Assembly: GCA_029945725.1 (NCBI GenBank)
Contig: JAQSDB010000008.1
Location: 372,001-436,000, forward strand
Length of the DNA stretch: 64,000 nt
Direction of reading: 5' to 3'
Source of the DNA: a bacterium
Lineage (GTDB): Bacteria > Pseudomonadota > Gammaproteobacteria > Pseudomonadales > Moraxellaceae
Below the pieces are notes generated by a model. It searched no databases. It was not told where the DNA came from and saw only the letters and a program-made list of their open reading frames with translations. This document shows positions 8,658 to 17,916 of the stretch, piece after piece. The stretch's first letter is position 1. Every line of letters begins with the position of its first letter. A program made the position numbers and the translations under genes.

Positions 8658-9905
8658 ATGGAAACCTATCTCGTTGGCGGCGCTGTTCGCGATCAGCTTC
8701 TGGGCCGCCCCGTGCATGAACGCGACTGGGTAGTGGTGGGCGCACGCCCCGAGGATCTGCTCACGCGCGGCTTCAGAGCGGTAGGCCGCGACTTTCCCGT
8801 ATTCCTTCATCCTGATTCGCAGGAAGAATACGCACTGGCGCGTACCGAACGAAAATCCGGCAGCGGCCATACCGGATTCATCTGTGATTTCTCGCCGGAC
8901 ATCACGCTTGAAGAAGATCTCGTCCGGCGCGACCTCACCGTCAATGCCATGGCGCGCCATCCTGATGGTGCGCTGATAGACCCCTACGGCGGCCAGAAAG
9001 ATCTTGAAGCCCGCGTGTTGCGGCATGTCTCTTCCGCTTTCCGTGAAGATCCCTTGCGCGTCTTTCGCGTGGCACGTTTTGCCGCCCGTTACGCCGTACT
9101 CGGCTTTCACATTGCCGACGAAACCATGGCGCTGATGCAAACCATGGCCGCCTCCGGCGAGTTGCAGTCACTGACGCCGGAGCGCGTCTGGAAAGAAACC
9201 GAACGCGCGCTTGCCGAGGATTCCCCGGATGTCTATATCAGTGTCCTGCGCGAATGTGGCGCCCTCGCCATCTGGTTTCCTGAAATTGAACGGCTTTTTG
9301 GCGTGCCGCAGCGCCCGGAATATCACCCGGAAATCGATACCGGCGTGCACACCCTGATGGCGCTGAAAATAGCCACCCGGCTTTCGCCGGAAGCCCGTGT
9401 GCGTTTTGCTGCACTGGTGCATGACCTCGGCAAGGCCGATACGCCGATGGCTGAATGGCCACGCCATGTCGGACACGAAAGCCGGGGAGTGGCGCGAATC
9501 CGCACCCTGAGCAATCGCGTGAAAACACCCAGAGCCTTCAAGGAACTGGGTGAGCTGGTATCGCGCTTTCATCTGGATGTGCATCGCGCTACCGAACTGC
9601 GCGCCGCGACCTTGCTGAAAAAACTGCTGGACATGGACGCCCTGCGTCGCCCCGACCGCTTTGAGGAAATCCTGCTGGCCTGTGAAGCCGACGCACGTGG
9701 CCGTCTTGGCCGCGAAGACAATGCCTACCCGCAAAAAGCGTACTGGCAAGCAGCACTGGAAACACTGCGCACCGTGTCCATCAAGGAACTGCAGGAGCAG
9801 GGACTCGAAGGCCAGGATTTTATCAAGGCATTACTGCTGGCACGTGAATCCGCCTTGCAGGTATTTCGCCACGCATGGAAACAGGCACATGACCACGAAC
9901 AATAA
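8658..9905 (+). CDS. cca: Multifunctional CCA tRNA nucleotidyltransferase/phosphatase
   Basis: Adds or repairs the 3'-CCA of tRNAs; the C-terminal HD domain of this gammaproteobacterial type also has phosphohydrolase activity. The 415-residue product starts with YLVGGAVRD and the catalytic DWVVVG (DxD-like) segment, followed by the [10 protein letters not shown] and [12 protein letters not shown] motifs that bind nucleotide and tRNA, and the HD motif LVHDLGKAD near residue 255. Length matches the E. coli enzyme. ATG 8658 is used; a TTG at 8652 is better spaced from AAGGA (8642-8646) and would add two residues. It overlaps the next gene by 17 bp. Confidence 0.95.
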   Translation: METYLVGGAVRDQLLGRPVHERDWVVVGARPEDLLTRGFRAVGRDFPVFLHPDSQEEYALARTERKSGSGHTGFICDFSPDITLEEDLVRRDLTVNAMARHPDGALIDPYGGQKDLEARVLRHVSSAFREDPLRVFRVARFAARYAVLGFHIADETMALMQTMAASGELQSLTPERVWKETERALAEDSPDVYISVLRECGALAIWFPEIERLFGVPQRPEYHPEIDTGVHTLMALKIATRLSPEARVRFAALVHDLGKADTPMAEWPRHVGHESRGVARIRTLSNRVKTPRAFKELGELVSRFHLDVHRATELRAATLLKKLLDMDALRRPDRFEEILLACEADARGRLGREDNAYPQKAYWQAALETLRTVSIKELQEQGLEGQDFIKALLLARESALQVFRHAWKQAHDHEQ

Positions 9906-10659
9906 CGCCGGACAAGCAGACACCCCGCATCCGGGAAAAGTGGTATTGATCACGGGTGCTGCCAGGCGTCTGGGTGCCGCCACCGCACGCGAGCTGCATG
10001 ACCGTGGCTGGCGCGTACTGGTGCATTGCCGGCAATCCCTGAATACCGCAGAAGCGCTGGCTGCCGAGCTGAATGCAAAGCGCCATGATTCCTGTCGTGT
10101 GCTGCAAGCCGACCTTGGCCGCGATGCAGAAGCAGAAAAGCTGGCAAGGGAGGCCCTGGGCGTATTCGCGCGCGTCGACGCACTGATCAATAATGCCTCC
10201 GCTTTTTACCCGACGCCTGTTGGTACCACAACATCAGCACAATGGGACGATCTCTTTTCCAGCAATGCGCGCGCGCCTTTTTTTCTGGCGCAGGCGCTTG
10301 TGCCGGAACTGAAGCGTCGTCGTGGCGCCATCGTCAACCTGATCGATATTCATGCCAAACGCCCGCTCAGGGAACACACGGTTTACTGCATGGCCAAGGC
10401 GGCACATGCCATGCTGACGCTGTCACTTGCCAAAGAACTGGCACCGGAGATTCGCGTCAATGGCGTGGCGCCAGGCGCCATCCTCTGGCCAGACAACCAG
10501 TCCATGAGCACTGGCGCACAGGAAAAAATCCTGCAGGGCATTCCCCTGCAAAGACTCGGCGAACCGCAGGATATTGCGCGCACCATAGCCTTTCTGCTGG
10601 AGGACTCGCCTTATATCACCGGACAGATCATTGCCGTCGATGGCGGGCGCCGCCTTTAA
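9889..10659 (+). CDS. folM: Pteridine reductase-like SDR (FolM-type dihydrofolate/dihydromonapterin reductase)
   Basis: A 256-residue short-chain dehydrogenase. The cofactor loop reads TGAARRLG, the TGxxxRxG form that distinguishes pteridine reductases (NADPH) from ordinary SDRs with TGxxxGxG. The [10 protein letters not shown] motif and the YCMAK active-site pair (YxxxK) are present, as is the C-terminal VDGG-RRL. It starts inside the end of cca, so the two are co-translated. The neighbouring folK and folB genes support a role in reduced pterin/folate metabolism. Exact substrate (dihydrofolate versus dihydromonapterin) is not determined by sequence. Confidence 0.85.
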   Translation: MTTNNNAGQADTPHPGKVVLITGAARRLGAATARELHDRGWRVLVHCRQSLNTAEALAAELNAKRHDSCRVLQADLGRDAEAEKLAREALGVFARVDALINNASAFYPTPVGTTTSAQWDDLFSSNARAPFFLAQALVPELKRRRGAIVNLIDIHAKRPLREHTVYCMAKAAHAMLTLSLAKELAPEIRVNGVAPGAILWPDNQSMSTGAQEKILQGIPLQRLGEPQDIARTIAFLLEDSPYITGQIIAVDGGRRL

Positions 10660-10685
10660 AATATCCTGCAAGGGAAAACCGGAAT

Positions 10686-10713
10686 AAAAAAGCCACCTTG
10701 CGGTGGCTTTTTT
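10686..10713. terminator. Bidirectional terminator between folM-like gene and thioesterase
   Basis: Perfect 12-bp arms including the A- and T-runs (10686-10697, 10702-10713) around a TTGC loop, lying between convergent stops at 10659 and 10732. Confidence 0.9.
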
Positions 10714-10731
10714 ATTCACAGGACATCCACA

Positions 10732-11127
10732 TCAGGCCGGCATCAAGTGGGCCTCCAGCGCCGCGCGGAAACTTGCCGGCATGGGTTCGCTTTTCTGGGT
10801 CAGGTAATTGAAAAAAACCTGCACGGCCTTGCCGCGCGCCACACAAGCATCCTTCTGCCAGGCTTCCTGCACCACCACAAAAGACGCATTGCCGATTTTC
10901 TCGATACCCGTAATCAGGGTGACGTCATCACCATGATGGGTCTGGGCAACATAATCCACCTCAATCCGGGCCAGGATCAGGTTCCATTCCTTCATGTTCA
11001 GGGCGGGATTGAAAATCCTGAACACGGGATCACGCGCCGTTTCGAACCAGCCGGGAATCACCGTGTTGTTGATATGCCCCATGGCGTCGGTTTCATAAAA
11101 GCGTGGCGTCACTGTCATCGTAAACAT
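10732..11127 (-). CDS. 4HBT/YbgC-type acyl-CoA thioesterase
   Basis: A 131-residue hot-dog-fold protein. The catalytic aspartate context YETDAMGHINNT is the 4-hydroxybenzoyl-CoA thioesterase family motif (Y-x-x-D-x-x-G-H-x-N), and the later segment with G-D-x-V is typical of the same fold. These enzymes hydrolyse acyl- or aroyl-CoA thioesters in the cytoplasm. It is the last gene of the minus-strand run folB-folK-thioesterase, 35 bp behind folK, but nothing links it functionally to folate. Substrate unknown. Confidence 0.85.
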   Translation of the reverse strand: MFTMTVTPRFYETDAMGHINNTVIPGWFETARDPVFRIFNPALNMKEWNLILARIEVDYVAQTHHGDDVTLITGIEKIGNASFVVVQEAWQKDACVARGKAVQVFFNYLTQKSEPMPASFRAALEAHLMPA

Positions 11128-11162
11128 TTCATTCTCCTGCCTTGGGTTCAGGCAATTTTCAG

Positions 11163-11660
11163 TCAGTGATTGTCCAGGGGAAATTCAATGGGCCAGAGCT
11201 TCTGTTTTTTCTGGTCATAGGCATCCCAGTGCTCGGCAAAGGTTCTGGCCGTCCCGGGATGCCGGTCATGACCGGCAACATCGGCCAGCGGGCGCAGTAC
11301 AAAAGCGTTCTTCAGGGTTTCATCGCGAGGCAGCATGACGCCATCAATCTCGCCACAGGCATTGCCGTAGGTGAGGATGTCGATATCCAGCGTTCGTGCA
11401 GAAAACTTCTGGCCATGACGCTCACGGCCATGCGCCTCCTCAATGGCACGCAACTCGGCCGCCAGTGTAGCCACCGGTTTTTCCGTATCAATGCCAACGA
11501 CCAGATTATAGAAAGCATCGCCGGTAAAACCGACCGCCTCACTCTCGTAAACCGTTGAAACCAGCATGTCGCCATAACGGCTTTCCAGCTCATGCAAAGC
11601 ACTGCGGATATTCTTTTCGCGATCAATATTGCTGCCAAGACTCAGGTAAACACGAGGCAT
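11163..11660 (-). CDS. folK: 2-amino-4-hydroxy-6-hydroxymethyldihydropteridine pyrophosphokinase
   Basis: FolK transfers pyrophosphate from ATP to 6-hydroxymethyl-7,8-dihydropterin in folate synthesis. The 165-residue product starts with the YLSLGSNID motif and has the ARTLDIDIL metal/ATP-binding motif and LPRDETLKNAFVLRPLADV, all diagnostic for HPPK. Its ATG overlaps the folB stop by one base, so the two consecutive-pathway enzymes are coupled. Confidence 0.95.
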   Translation of the reverse strand: MPRVYLSLGSNIDREKNIRSALHELESRYGDMLVSTVYESEAVGFTGDAFYNLVVGIDTEKPVATLAAELRAIEEAHGRERHGQKFSARTLDIDILTYGNACGEIDGVMLPRDETLKNAFVLRPLADVAGHDRHPGTARTFAEHWDAYDQKKQKLWPIEFPLDNH

Positions 11661-12016
11661 CAGGCTTTTTCACCCCGCTCAATGATGATGCCCACATCCT
11701 GCGAGCCGCGAATGGCGCCCGGCTTTGACAGGCGCAGGCGCAACCAGGGCACATTGAATTCATTCAGCACAATGGCAGCCACCTCTTCAGACAGCTTTTC
11801 CACCAGCAGGAATTCGGATGCCGTCACAAAGGCAATGATGCGTTTGGAGACAGCCTTGTAATCCAGTGCGTCACTGATGTCGTCACTGGCGGCAGCACGG
11901 CGTATGTCGGTGGCCATTTCCAGATCAATGCTGACGGTCTGGCGAATGCGGCGCTCCCAGTCAAAGATGCCGATGACGGTGTCGATCTTGAGATCGCGGA
12001 TATAAACGATGTCCAT
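11660..12016 (-). CDS. folB: Dihydroneopterin aldolase
   Basis: FolB converts 7,8-dihydroneopterin to 6-hydroxymethyldihydropterin, the substrate of FolK encoded next. The 118-residue product shows the family pattern: IVYIRDLKIDTVIGIFDWERR at the N terminus, the central SDALDYKAVSKRI segment and the VEKLSEEVA active-site helix (catalytic lysine in LVEKL). ATG 12016 is chosen because it places the conserved start right after the initiator; an upstream start at 12052 would add 12 unconserved residues. Divergent from plsY. Confidence 0.94.
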   Translation of the reverse strand: MDIVYIRDLKIDTVIGIFDWERRIRQTVSIDLEMATDIRRAAASDDISDALDYKAVSKRIIAFVTASEFLLVEKLSEEVAAIVLNEFNVPWLRLRLSKPGAIRGSQDVGIIIERGEKA

Positions 12017-12125
12017 GCGGAACCTCTGGCAGGGGAATGAAGCAGTCGACAAGGATAAGCAAGACGTGACAGAAGCCAGACTCTACAATCGGCATTCACC
12101 TGACTGTTGCGCAAGGAATATTCGC

Positions 12126-12746
12126 ATGCTGTCCAACCCGGTCGCCCTCACCCTGATGACTGCAGCGGCCCTGATTTTCGCCTATCTGCTGGGTTCTGTC
12201 TCCACAGCCGTTATTGTTTGCCAGTTGCTGGGCCTGCCTGATCCGCGCAGCGAAGGCTCGCGCAATCCCGGCACCACGAATGTGTTGCGCATCGGCGGCA
12301 AGGGCCCGGCCGCCCTCACGCTCCTCGGCGACATGCTGAAGGGCGTGGTCGCCGTGCTGATCGCCAGGTACGGCCTGCACCTGCCCCCGGTCTGGCTGGC
12401 CGGCATAGGCTTCGCCGCCTTTCTCGGTCATCTTTTCCCGGTATTTTTCGGCTTTGAGGGCGGCAAGGGCGTGGCCACGGCGCTGGGCGTACTGGTCGTG
12501 CTGCACTGGCCCCTCGGCCTTGCCGTGATCGCCCTCTGGGTGATTGCCTTTGGCGCCACCCGCATTTCCTCGCTGGGTGCCATCATCGGCTTTGTCGCCG
12601 CACCGGTTATTTGCTGGTACATGGCGCCGGACTTCCTGGTTGGCGTGACGCTGATGAGCGTCGTGCTGCTGGTCCGCCACCACGGCAATATCCGGGCACT
12701 GCTAACCGGCAAAGAGCGCTCGTTCCGCAAGAACGCCGCCTCCTGA
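12126..12746 (+). CDS. plsY: Acyl-phosphate:glycerol-3-phosphate acyltransferase
   Basis: PlsY uses acyl-phosphate to acylate glycerol-3-phosphate, the first step of phospholipid synthesis. The 206-residue integral membrane protein contains the three conserved cytoplasmic loops: GSRNPGTTNVLR (glycerol-phosphate binding), HLFPVFFGFEGGKGVAT, and the final HHGNIRALLTGKE. Multiple hydrophobic helices fill the rest. The ATG 12126 gives an N-terminal membrane helix and normal length. In Pseudomonas plsY also lies between folB and tsaD; here four accessory genes have been added between plsY and tsaD. Confidence 0.95.
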   Translation: MLSNPVALTLMTAAALIFAYLLGSVSTAVIVCQLLGLPDPRSEGSRNPGTTNVLRIGGKGPAALTLLGDMLKGVVAVLIARYGLHLPPVWLAGIGFAAFLGHLFPVFFGFEGGKGVATALGVLVVLHWPLGLAVIALWVIAFGATRISSLGAIIGFVAAPVICWYMAPDFLVGVTLMSVVLLVRHHGNIRALLTGKERSFRKNAAS

Positions 12747-12760
12747 AACGGCCGGCCCTG

Positions 12761-13651
12761 ATGCGCGCGCGCCCGCTTTCATCGCTTAACCTGCTGCGTG
12801 CCTTTGAGGCCGCCGCGCGCCTCGGCAGCTTCAAGCAGGCCGCCGACGAGCTGTGCATCACGGCATCCGCCGTCAGCCAGCAGGTCAAGACGCTGGAGGA
12901 ACAGCTCAATGTCCTGCTCTTCGACCGGCAGCCGCGCGGCATTTCCCTCACTGCGGCGGGGCAGCGCTACGCCACCGATATCCTTCCGCACCTGGCCGCC
13001 ATCAGCGAGGCCACGGCGCGGGTACAGCAGGCCCAAGAACGCCGCCTGTTGCGGGTGACGATGATGCCGCCTCTGGCGAGCCGCATCGTATTGCCGCGCC
13101 TCGCCGATTTCCAGAACCGCCACCCCGGCATTGAATTGCGCGTGGACACCAGCGTGCGCGATCAGGATCTCCAGCAACGCCAGACTGATCTCGCCATCCG
13201 CTACGGCATGCCGCCGTGGCCGGGCTGTGCGCATGAAAAACTCGCTGACCTGTTTATCCAGGCAATATGCCCGCCGGCCGTGGCGGCCGCTTTCGATCTT
13301 CTGGCCCGGCCACTCAACCTGGTGCGGGCGCCGCTGGTGCACATGACCGAGCGACCGGACAGCTGGCCACGCTTCTTTGCCCAGCTCGGCCTCGGCACAC
13401 CGACGCCCGCCGCCGAATTCTTCGTCAACGACTACCCCGCCGCCATCGAGGCCGCCGAAAGCCTGGGTGCCGCTCTGGCGGTACTGCCGCTTGAAAAAGT
13501 GCTGATCGACAGCGGTCGCGTCACCGCCATAGGCCCGCAACTCGGTCCCTTGCCAGAAGCGATGCACGCCGTGATGCTGACGGAAAAGCAGGATGATCCT
13601 GCCATTCGCGCCTTTCTGGGGTGGCTGCGCGAACAGTTATCCGCGCTGTGA
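12761..13651 (+). CDS. LysR-family transcriptional regulator (GcvA-like)
   Basis: A 296-residue LysR-type regulator: an N-terminal winged helix-turn-helix (about residues 8-65, with AARLGSFKQAADELCITASAVSQ-like pattern, then LFDR and LTAAGQRY) and a periplasmic-binding-protein-like effector domain. The starting PLSSLNLLRAFEAAARLG matches the GcvA/AmpR branch. It lies 14 bp after plsY but is likely functionally tied to the following three genes, which it precedes in the same direction with a 93-bp gap. Effector and targets unknown. Confidence 0.88.
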   Translation: MRARPLSSLNLLRAFEAAARLGSFKQAADELCITASAVSQQVKTLEEQLNVLLFDRQPRGISLTAAGQRYATDILPHLAAISEATARVQQAQERRLLRVTMMPPLASRIVLPRLADFQNRHPGIELRVDTSVRDQDLQQRQTDLAIRYGMPPWPGCAHEKLADLFIQAICPPAVAAAFDLLARPLNLVRAPLVHMTERPDSWPRFFAQLGLGTPTPAAEFFVNDYPAAIEAAESLGAALAVLPLEKVLIDSGRVTAIGPQLGPLPEAMHAVMLTEKQDDPAIRAFLGWLREQLSAL

Positions 13652-13713
13652 TAAGTTTTTCTTGGCCTGACCGGTCGAAAATCTCGTTTGTGACAAGTTA
13701 AGCCTCCGGCGAA

Positions 13714-13743
13714 AGTGCCTCCATCACCACTGACGGAGGCACT
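13714..13743 (+). promoter_or_regulatory. Hairpin covering the ribosome-binding site of the 13745 gene
   Basis: Perfect 9-bp inverted repeat AGTGCCTCC/GGAGGCACT (13714-13722, 13735-13743). The second arm contains the GGAGG Shine-Dalgarno (13735-13739) five bases before the ATG at 13745, so in the mRNA this stem would hide it. It could equally be a DNA operator. Confidence 0.5.
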
Positions 13744-13744
13744 C

Positions 13745-14245
13745 ATGGCCACACCCCTCGCTCTTGCCAGCCCGGCGCCAACCGATCTGCTGCGCCAGCG
13801 CCAAGCGGAACTTGATGCCCTTTTTTCCCTGCTCGCGCCGCCATCACCGGCACAGGCAAAGGGCTACTGGCACGGCACCCTGATGGCCGTGCACGGGCTG
13901 GACTGGCTGCCGCGCGCCCTTGCCGGCAGCCTCTACCGCCTGCTGTCTACCCCCCTCAATCCCTGGCGCGGCAAAAGCTTCGACAGTACCAGCGGCGCCA
14001 ACCGCTGGCTCCTCGTCCACGGCGCTGCCTTCGGGTGCTTCACCATGCACACGACCAACAGTCCGGTCGACGGCCAGCCCGTCCTGCTGCTTGATTACAA
14101 CGTGGCGGGAAACCCCGGCCTCTTGCGCAATATCCGTGGAGAAGCCCGCCAGCTCGGCAACGGCCAGCTGCTGGCGCGCATGAACTGGCAGGGCAGTGCC
14201 GGGCTGCAACGGGTGCTTTATTTCACCCTGACACGGGTGGACTGA
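13745..14245 (+). CDS. Conserved-looking hypothetical protein, 166 aa, next to GMC oxidoreductase
   Basis: I do not recognise a family. The product is soluble, without signal peptide or membrane segment; the middle and C-terminal halves alternate polar and hydrophobic residues with many glycines (for example WHGTLMAVHGLDWLP, NRWLLVHGAAFGCF, LLLDYNVAGNPGLL, VLYFTLTRVD) and look beta-rich, reminiscent of small lipid/steroid-binding barrels, but this is only an impression. It is four bases upstream of a GMC oxidoreductase gene and follows a strong GGAGG site that can be masked by a hairpin, so it is very likely translated together with its neighbour and could be an accessory or substrate-binding partner. 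Confidence 0.7.
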   Translation: MATPLALASPAPTDLLRQRQAELDALFSLLAPPSPAQAKGYWHGTLMAVHGLDWLPRALAGSLYRLLSTPLNPWRGKSFDSTSGANRWLLVHGAAFGCFTMHTTNSPVDGQPVLLLDYNVAGNPGLLRNIRGEARQLGNGQLLARMNWQGSAGLQRVLYFTLTRVD

Positions 14246-14249
14246 GGCC

Positions 14250-15686
14250 ATGACATACGACGCCATCATCATTGGCAGCGGCTTTGGCGGTGCCTTTGCC
14301 GCCGACCATCTCGTGAACGCCGGCATGCGCGTGGCGCTCGTCGAGCGCGGGCCGTGGCGTGACACGGCGCCGGTGCGCGCAGCCGGCATCACGCAACGCA
14401 GCCCGCTGCCGCACGGAGTGCATGCGCTGACGCATCTTGTGCGCAGGATCACCTCGCCACTGCTGCCGGCCGGCGGCCTGTCGCCGCATGCCCACGGCCT
14501 CTTTGACCTGCACCTGGAGGGCGACATGAGTGTGGTCGCCAGCAGCGGTGTCGGCGGCGGCAGCCATGTGTACTCAGCCATGAACACGCGTCCGGCGGCC
14601 GAGCATTACTGGGACCAGCGCGCTGACGGCATCAGTGACAAAACGATGGCACCGTACTACGGGCAGGCACTGGCCCGCATGGGCGCCCGCGCCCCGCGCC
14701 ACGGCGAAGGCATTCCGAACTTCACGGGCGACCGCTTCAGCGGCCATGCGCTGCTGCATGCCGACAAGACACTGCAGCAGCCGGAGATGGGCTTCCGTTT
14801 CGAGCGCGGCGCCTTCCGCAGCAACAGCTATTTCGGCAGTGCCGATGGCAGCAAGGTCACGCTGGATGAACTGCTGGTGGCGCCCGCCATGAGCAAGGGG
14901 CTTGATGTTCTCGACCTGCACGAAGCCGTCGATATCGGCCGCAGTGCCCGCGGCTGGCGCGTGACACTGCGCCACCAGGGCACGGGCGGCTACCGCCATC
15001 TCGATGCACCGCGCCTGCTGCTTGCCGCCGGCACGCTCAACACGATGCGCCTGCTCTTTGCCGCCCGCGCACGCGGCAACCTCGCGGCCCTGCCGGCGCT
15101 GGGACTCGGCTTCAGCGGCAATGGCGACATGCTCGGCTACTGGGCCTGCAACGATGACGGTGCCGACTACAGCCTCGGCACCCCCTGCCATGGCCGGTTC
15201 GCGCTCCGCGCAGATGGCGAGACTCCCTACCTGACGTCATTCGGCATGAACGGTATTGATGACCTGCCCTTGCCGAAAATCCTGCGCGCCCGTCTCCGGC
15301 GCGACCTGATTCTGGTCGCCATGGGCGCGGACGAAGCCAATGGCGTTGCACGCTGGCGCAGCGGACGCCTGAGTCTCCACTACAACCGCGACGCCAACCC
15401 GGTGCTGGCGCGCATCAGCGCCACCTTCCGGCAGATTGCGCAGGCCTCGGGCAAACCGGTGCGCTCACTGCGCCGGTACCCGGTCACCGTGCACCCGCTG
15501 GGTGGCGCCCGCGTCGCCGACGATCCGGCGCTGGGTGTCGTTAACGCCAGCGGCGCCGTGCACGGACATCCAGGCCTGTACATCGCTGACGCCAGTGCCC
15601 TGCCCGGCGCTCCCGGTTCGCCACCCTCAATGAGTATCGCTGCCTGGTCACTGCATGTGGCACACGGCATCACCGCCAACACCTGA
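14250..15686 (+). CDS. GMC-family FAD-dependent oxidoreductase (cholesterol-oxidase-like)
   Basis: A 478-residue flavoprotein. The N terminus carries the FAD dinucleotide-binding motif IIIGSGFGGAFAADHL, then GVGGGSHVYSAM (GMC signature region), an LLLAAGTLNTMRLL segment, and near the C terminus the conserved VHPLGGARVADDP and YIADASALPGAPGSPPSMSI motif ending the FAD domain, with the active-site His in VTVHPLGG. The overall pattern resembles cholesterol oxidase and related alcohol/sterol oxidoreductases rather than choline dehydrogenase. No signal peptide. Gene spacing (4 bp after the unknown gene, 13 bp before the AhpD-like gene) indicates one operon. The physiological alcohol or steroid substrate is unknown. 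Confidence 0.88.
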   Translation: MTYDAIIIGSGFGGAFAADHLVNAGMRVALVERGPWRDTAPVRAAGITQRSPLPHGVHALTHLVRRITSPLLPAGGLSPHAHGLFDLHLEGDMSVVASSGVGGGSHVYSAMNTRPAAEHYWDQRADGISDKTMAPYYGQALARMGARAPRHGEGIPNFTGDRFSGHALLHADKTLQQPEMGFRFERGAFRSNSYFGSADGSKVTLDELLVAPAMSKGLDVLDLHEAVDIGRSARGWRVTLRHQGTGGYRHLDAPRLLLAAGTLNTMRLLFAARARGNLAALPALGLGFSGNGDMLGYWACNDDGADYSLGTPCHGRFALRADGETPYLTSFGMNGIDDLPLPKILRARLRRDLILVAMGADEANGVARWRSGRLSLHYNRDANPVLARISATFRQIAQASGKPVRSLRRYPVTVHPLGGARVADDPALGVVNASGAVHGHPGLYIADASALPGAPGSPPSMSIAAWSLHVAHGITANT

Positions 15687-15699
15687 GAGACAACAATCC

Positions 15700-16305
15700 A
15701 TGACATCTGCTCACACGCGCCCCTTCAGCAAACGCACCTTCACCCTGTCACTGCTTGTCCGCAGCACTGGCGCCGCCGTCATGCACGCTCCCGTGCTGGC
15801 ACGGGCCCTCATGCGTCCCGCCACCTCGCCCGCATTGCGCGAGAAAGTGATGCTCGCCGTCACCGCCGTGAACGACTGCCGTTACTGCAGCTGGGTCCAT
15901 ACCGGCCTGGCGCTGGAAAACGGTGTCGATCTTGATGCACTGCAGCAGATACTGGACGCGCAGACCTTCGGCACGGTCGATACGCGCGAAGGCGTCGCCA
16001 TCCTCTACGCCAAGCATTTTGCCGACACCCTGCGCCGCCCCGGCGCAGAGGCCGAACGCGCCCTGGCACAAGCCTGGAAAACACCGGCTGAACGCGCCGA
16101 AATCATGGCCTATATCCACGCCATCTACTTCGCCAACCTCAGCGGCAACAGCACGGATGCCTGGCTGGCACGACTGCGCGGGCAATCCGTCAGCGACGGC
16201 CATCCGGTCGCCGAAGCCCTGGCCGCCGCCCTGTCGGCACCGGTACTCGCTGCCATTCGCTGGCGCAGCCGTCATTCCCGTCCGGAGCAGATGCCCACCC
16301 TGTAA
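15700..16305 (+). CDS. AhpD-like / carboxymuconolactone decarboxylase-family protein
   Basis: A 201-residue protein with the CMD/AhpD core: the C60-x-x-C63 pair followed by H67 (NDCRYCSWVH), as in alkylhydroperoxidase AhpD where the cysteines are redox-active. The central region is helical. As the last gene of the GMC operon it may remove peroxide made by an oxidase-type GMC enzyme or process its product; that is inference. ATG 15700 follows a short spacer and excludes a poorly supported upstream start. Confidence 0.82.
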   Translation: MTSAHTRPFSKRTFTLSLLVRSTGAAVMHAPVLARALMRPATSPALREKVMLAVTAVNDCRYCSWVHTGLALENGVDLDALQQILDAQTFGTVDTREGVAILYAKHFADTLRRPGAEAERALAQAWKTPAERAEIMAYIHAIYFANLSGNSTDAWLARLRGQSVSDGHPVAEALAAALSAPVLAAIRWRSRHSRPEQMPTL

Positions 16306-16508
16306 CCCGAAAGAGGCGGCAGGCAATGCATTGAAAACCCGCAAGGAAACCGCCCGACTTTCCATGAGGCACCTTTTTGTTTTTTACTTCGGGGAGCATG
16401 ACGTCACTGACAGGCATCACGGTAATAACAACACAATGTAGCCGAGAGGCAGTGCCCGTTATTTTTCTTTGAAAAAATTAAACATCTGTGAATTCATGAC
16501 AGGGAAAA

Positions 16509-16538
16509 TAAAAAATCCCGCAACAAGCGGGCTTTTTT
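16509..16538. terminator. Bidirectional terminator between the AhpD-like gene and tsaD
   Basis: CCCGC/GCGGG stem (16517-16521, 16527-16531) with flanking A- and T-runs, between convergent genes. The 200 bp before it (16306-16508) are AT-richer than the surroundings and contain no frame I would call a gene. Confidence 0.8.
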
Positions 16539-16547
16539 ATGCATCGT

Positions 16548-17582
16548 TTATTTGGCAGCGAGAGGCCGGCCCGGCGCATGCAAGTCGGTCATGGGCCAGC
16601 GCGGCCGCACGGTAATTCCCATGCCTTCTTTTTCACCGGCCAGCAGGCGCTGTGCGCCGGCAAAGGCGATCATGGCGCCGTTGTCCGTACAAAACGGCAG
16701 TGCCGGATAAAAAACGTCTGCCTTGTGTCGAGCCGTCATCTGCGCCAGTGCGGTGCGCAGCAATTTGTTCGCACTGACGCCCCCCGCCACCACCAGGCGC
16801 CTCACACCGGTTTCCTTGAGGGCACGTTCGCATTTGCGCGACAGGGTATCCACGGCGGCCGCCTGAAAACTGGCCGCAATATCAGCTGACTTCTGCGGAT
16901 AATCCTCGGTAGTTCTCAGTGCATTCATGACCGAGGTCTTAAGGCCGCTGAAGGAAAAATCGAGACCGGGCCGGTCCAGCATGGGGCGCGGAAAGGCAAA
17001 GCGGGTGGCATCGCCACCCTCCGCCAGCTTTGCCACCGCCGGGCCACCGGGATAATCCAGCTTCAGCATCTTGGCAACCTTGTCGAAGGCCTCGCCGGCA
17101 GCGTCATCAATGGACTCTCCCAGCAAGTGATAACGACCGATGCCGTCCACCCGCATCAACTGGGTGTGACCGCCGGAAACCAGCAAGGCAATAAAGGGGA
17201 ACGCTGGCGGACTGGCCTCCAGCATGGGCGCCAGCAAATGCCCTTCCATGTGGTGCACGCCGACGGCCGGCACACCCAGCGCCCAGGCCAGGGTACGGCC
17301 AAACACGGCACCCACCATCAGGGCGCCGGCCAGCCCGGGTCCGGCGGTATAGGCAACGCCATCCAGCTCGTCCAGTGTCGTGCCAGCCCCGGCCAGCAAG
17401 TCGCGCAGGAGCGGAATGATCTTGCGCACATGATCACGCGAGGCCAGCTCCGGGACCACACCACCGTAATCGGCATGCAGCTCGATCTGGCTGTAAAGGC
17501 TGTGCGCGAGCAAACCCCGCTCAGTGTCGTAGACCGCCACTCCGGTTTCGTCGCAGGAAGTCTCTATACCGAGTATGCGCAT
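16548..17582 (-). CDS. tsaD: tRNA N6-adenosine threonylcarbamoyltransferase TsaD
   Basis: TsaD, with TsaB and TsaE, transfers threonylcarbamoyl to A37 of ANN-decoding tRNAs. The 344-residue product begins [16 protein letters not shown] (ATP-binding ASKHA fold), has the iron-binding HMEGHLLAP histidine pair, the VSGGHTQLM loop, FSFSGLKT, and ends with [12 protein letters not shown] and [10 protein letters not shown] motifs. Length is normal. It is divergent from rpsU with a 334-bp gap, the conserved arrangement. Confidence 0.96.
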   Translation of the reverse strand: MRILGIETSCDETGVAVYDTERGLLAHSLYSQIELHADYGGVVPELASRDHVRKIIPLLRDLLAGAGTTLDELDGVAYTAGPGLAGALMVGAVFGRTLAWALGVPAVGVHHMEGHLLAPMLEASPPAFPFIALLVSGGHTQLMRVDGIGRYHLLGESIDDAAGEAFDKVAKMLKLDYPGGPAVAKLAEGGDATRFAFPRPMLDRPGLDFSFSGLKTSVMNALRTTEDYPQKSADIAASFQAAAVDTLSRKCERALKETGVRRLVVAGGVSANKLLRTALAQMTARHKADVFYPALPFCTDNGAMIAFAGAQRLLAGEKEGMGITVRPRWPMTDLHAPGRPLAAK

Positions 17583-17916
17583 GACGTGCAGCCTGTCAGG
17601 TCGTCAGGAAAGGCCGGCATCTTAAGGCCTGGGACTTCCCCCACCAAGCCTGAATGACGGCTGAACAAGCGCCTTTCAGGCGAGGCATCGCGACACGGCC
17701 CGCCAATCTGGCGCGTAACTTATTGATTCATATTGATGCGAGTCAGGATCAGCACCAGAATCCCGGGATAAAACCGGGCAGGATGCTGTTTCCGGCCTTC
17801 CGTTAAAGACCAAATCCGGGCTTGGCAGGCGCGCCTGATGTCGCTAGAATCGGCGCCCTTGTCCGGGGACCCGATCCCGTCCGGGCCTCCAACCGAAATG
17901 AATTAAGGTGAGCTGA
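17583..17916. other. 334-bp divergent intergenic region tsaD/rpsU
   Basis: Between divergent tsaD and rpsU. It holds the rpsU promoter (17822-17850) and several short G/C palindromic stretches (for example around 17760-17785 and 17855-17890) but no convincing coding frame. Confidence 0.7.
17822..17850 (+). promoter_or_regulatory. Sigma70 promoter of rpsU
   Basis: TTGGCA (17822-17827), 17-bp spacer, TAGAAT (17845-17850); predicted start near 17857, giving a leader of about 60 nt before the rpsU ATG. Near-consensus, as expected for a ribosomal protein gene at the head of the rpsU-dnaG-rpoD set. Confidence 0.75.

Noticed and set aside
12084-12089. TACAAT as a plsY promoter -10
   Set aside because: Good hexamer but no acceptable -35 at 16-18 bp; too weak to list as a feature.
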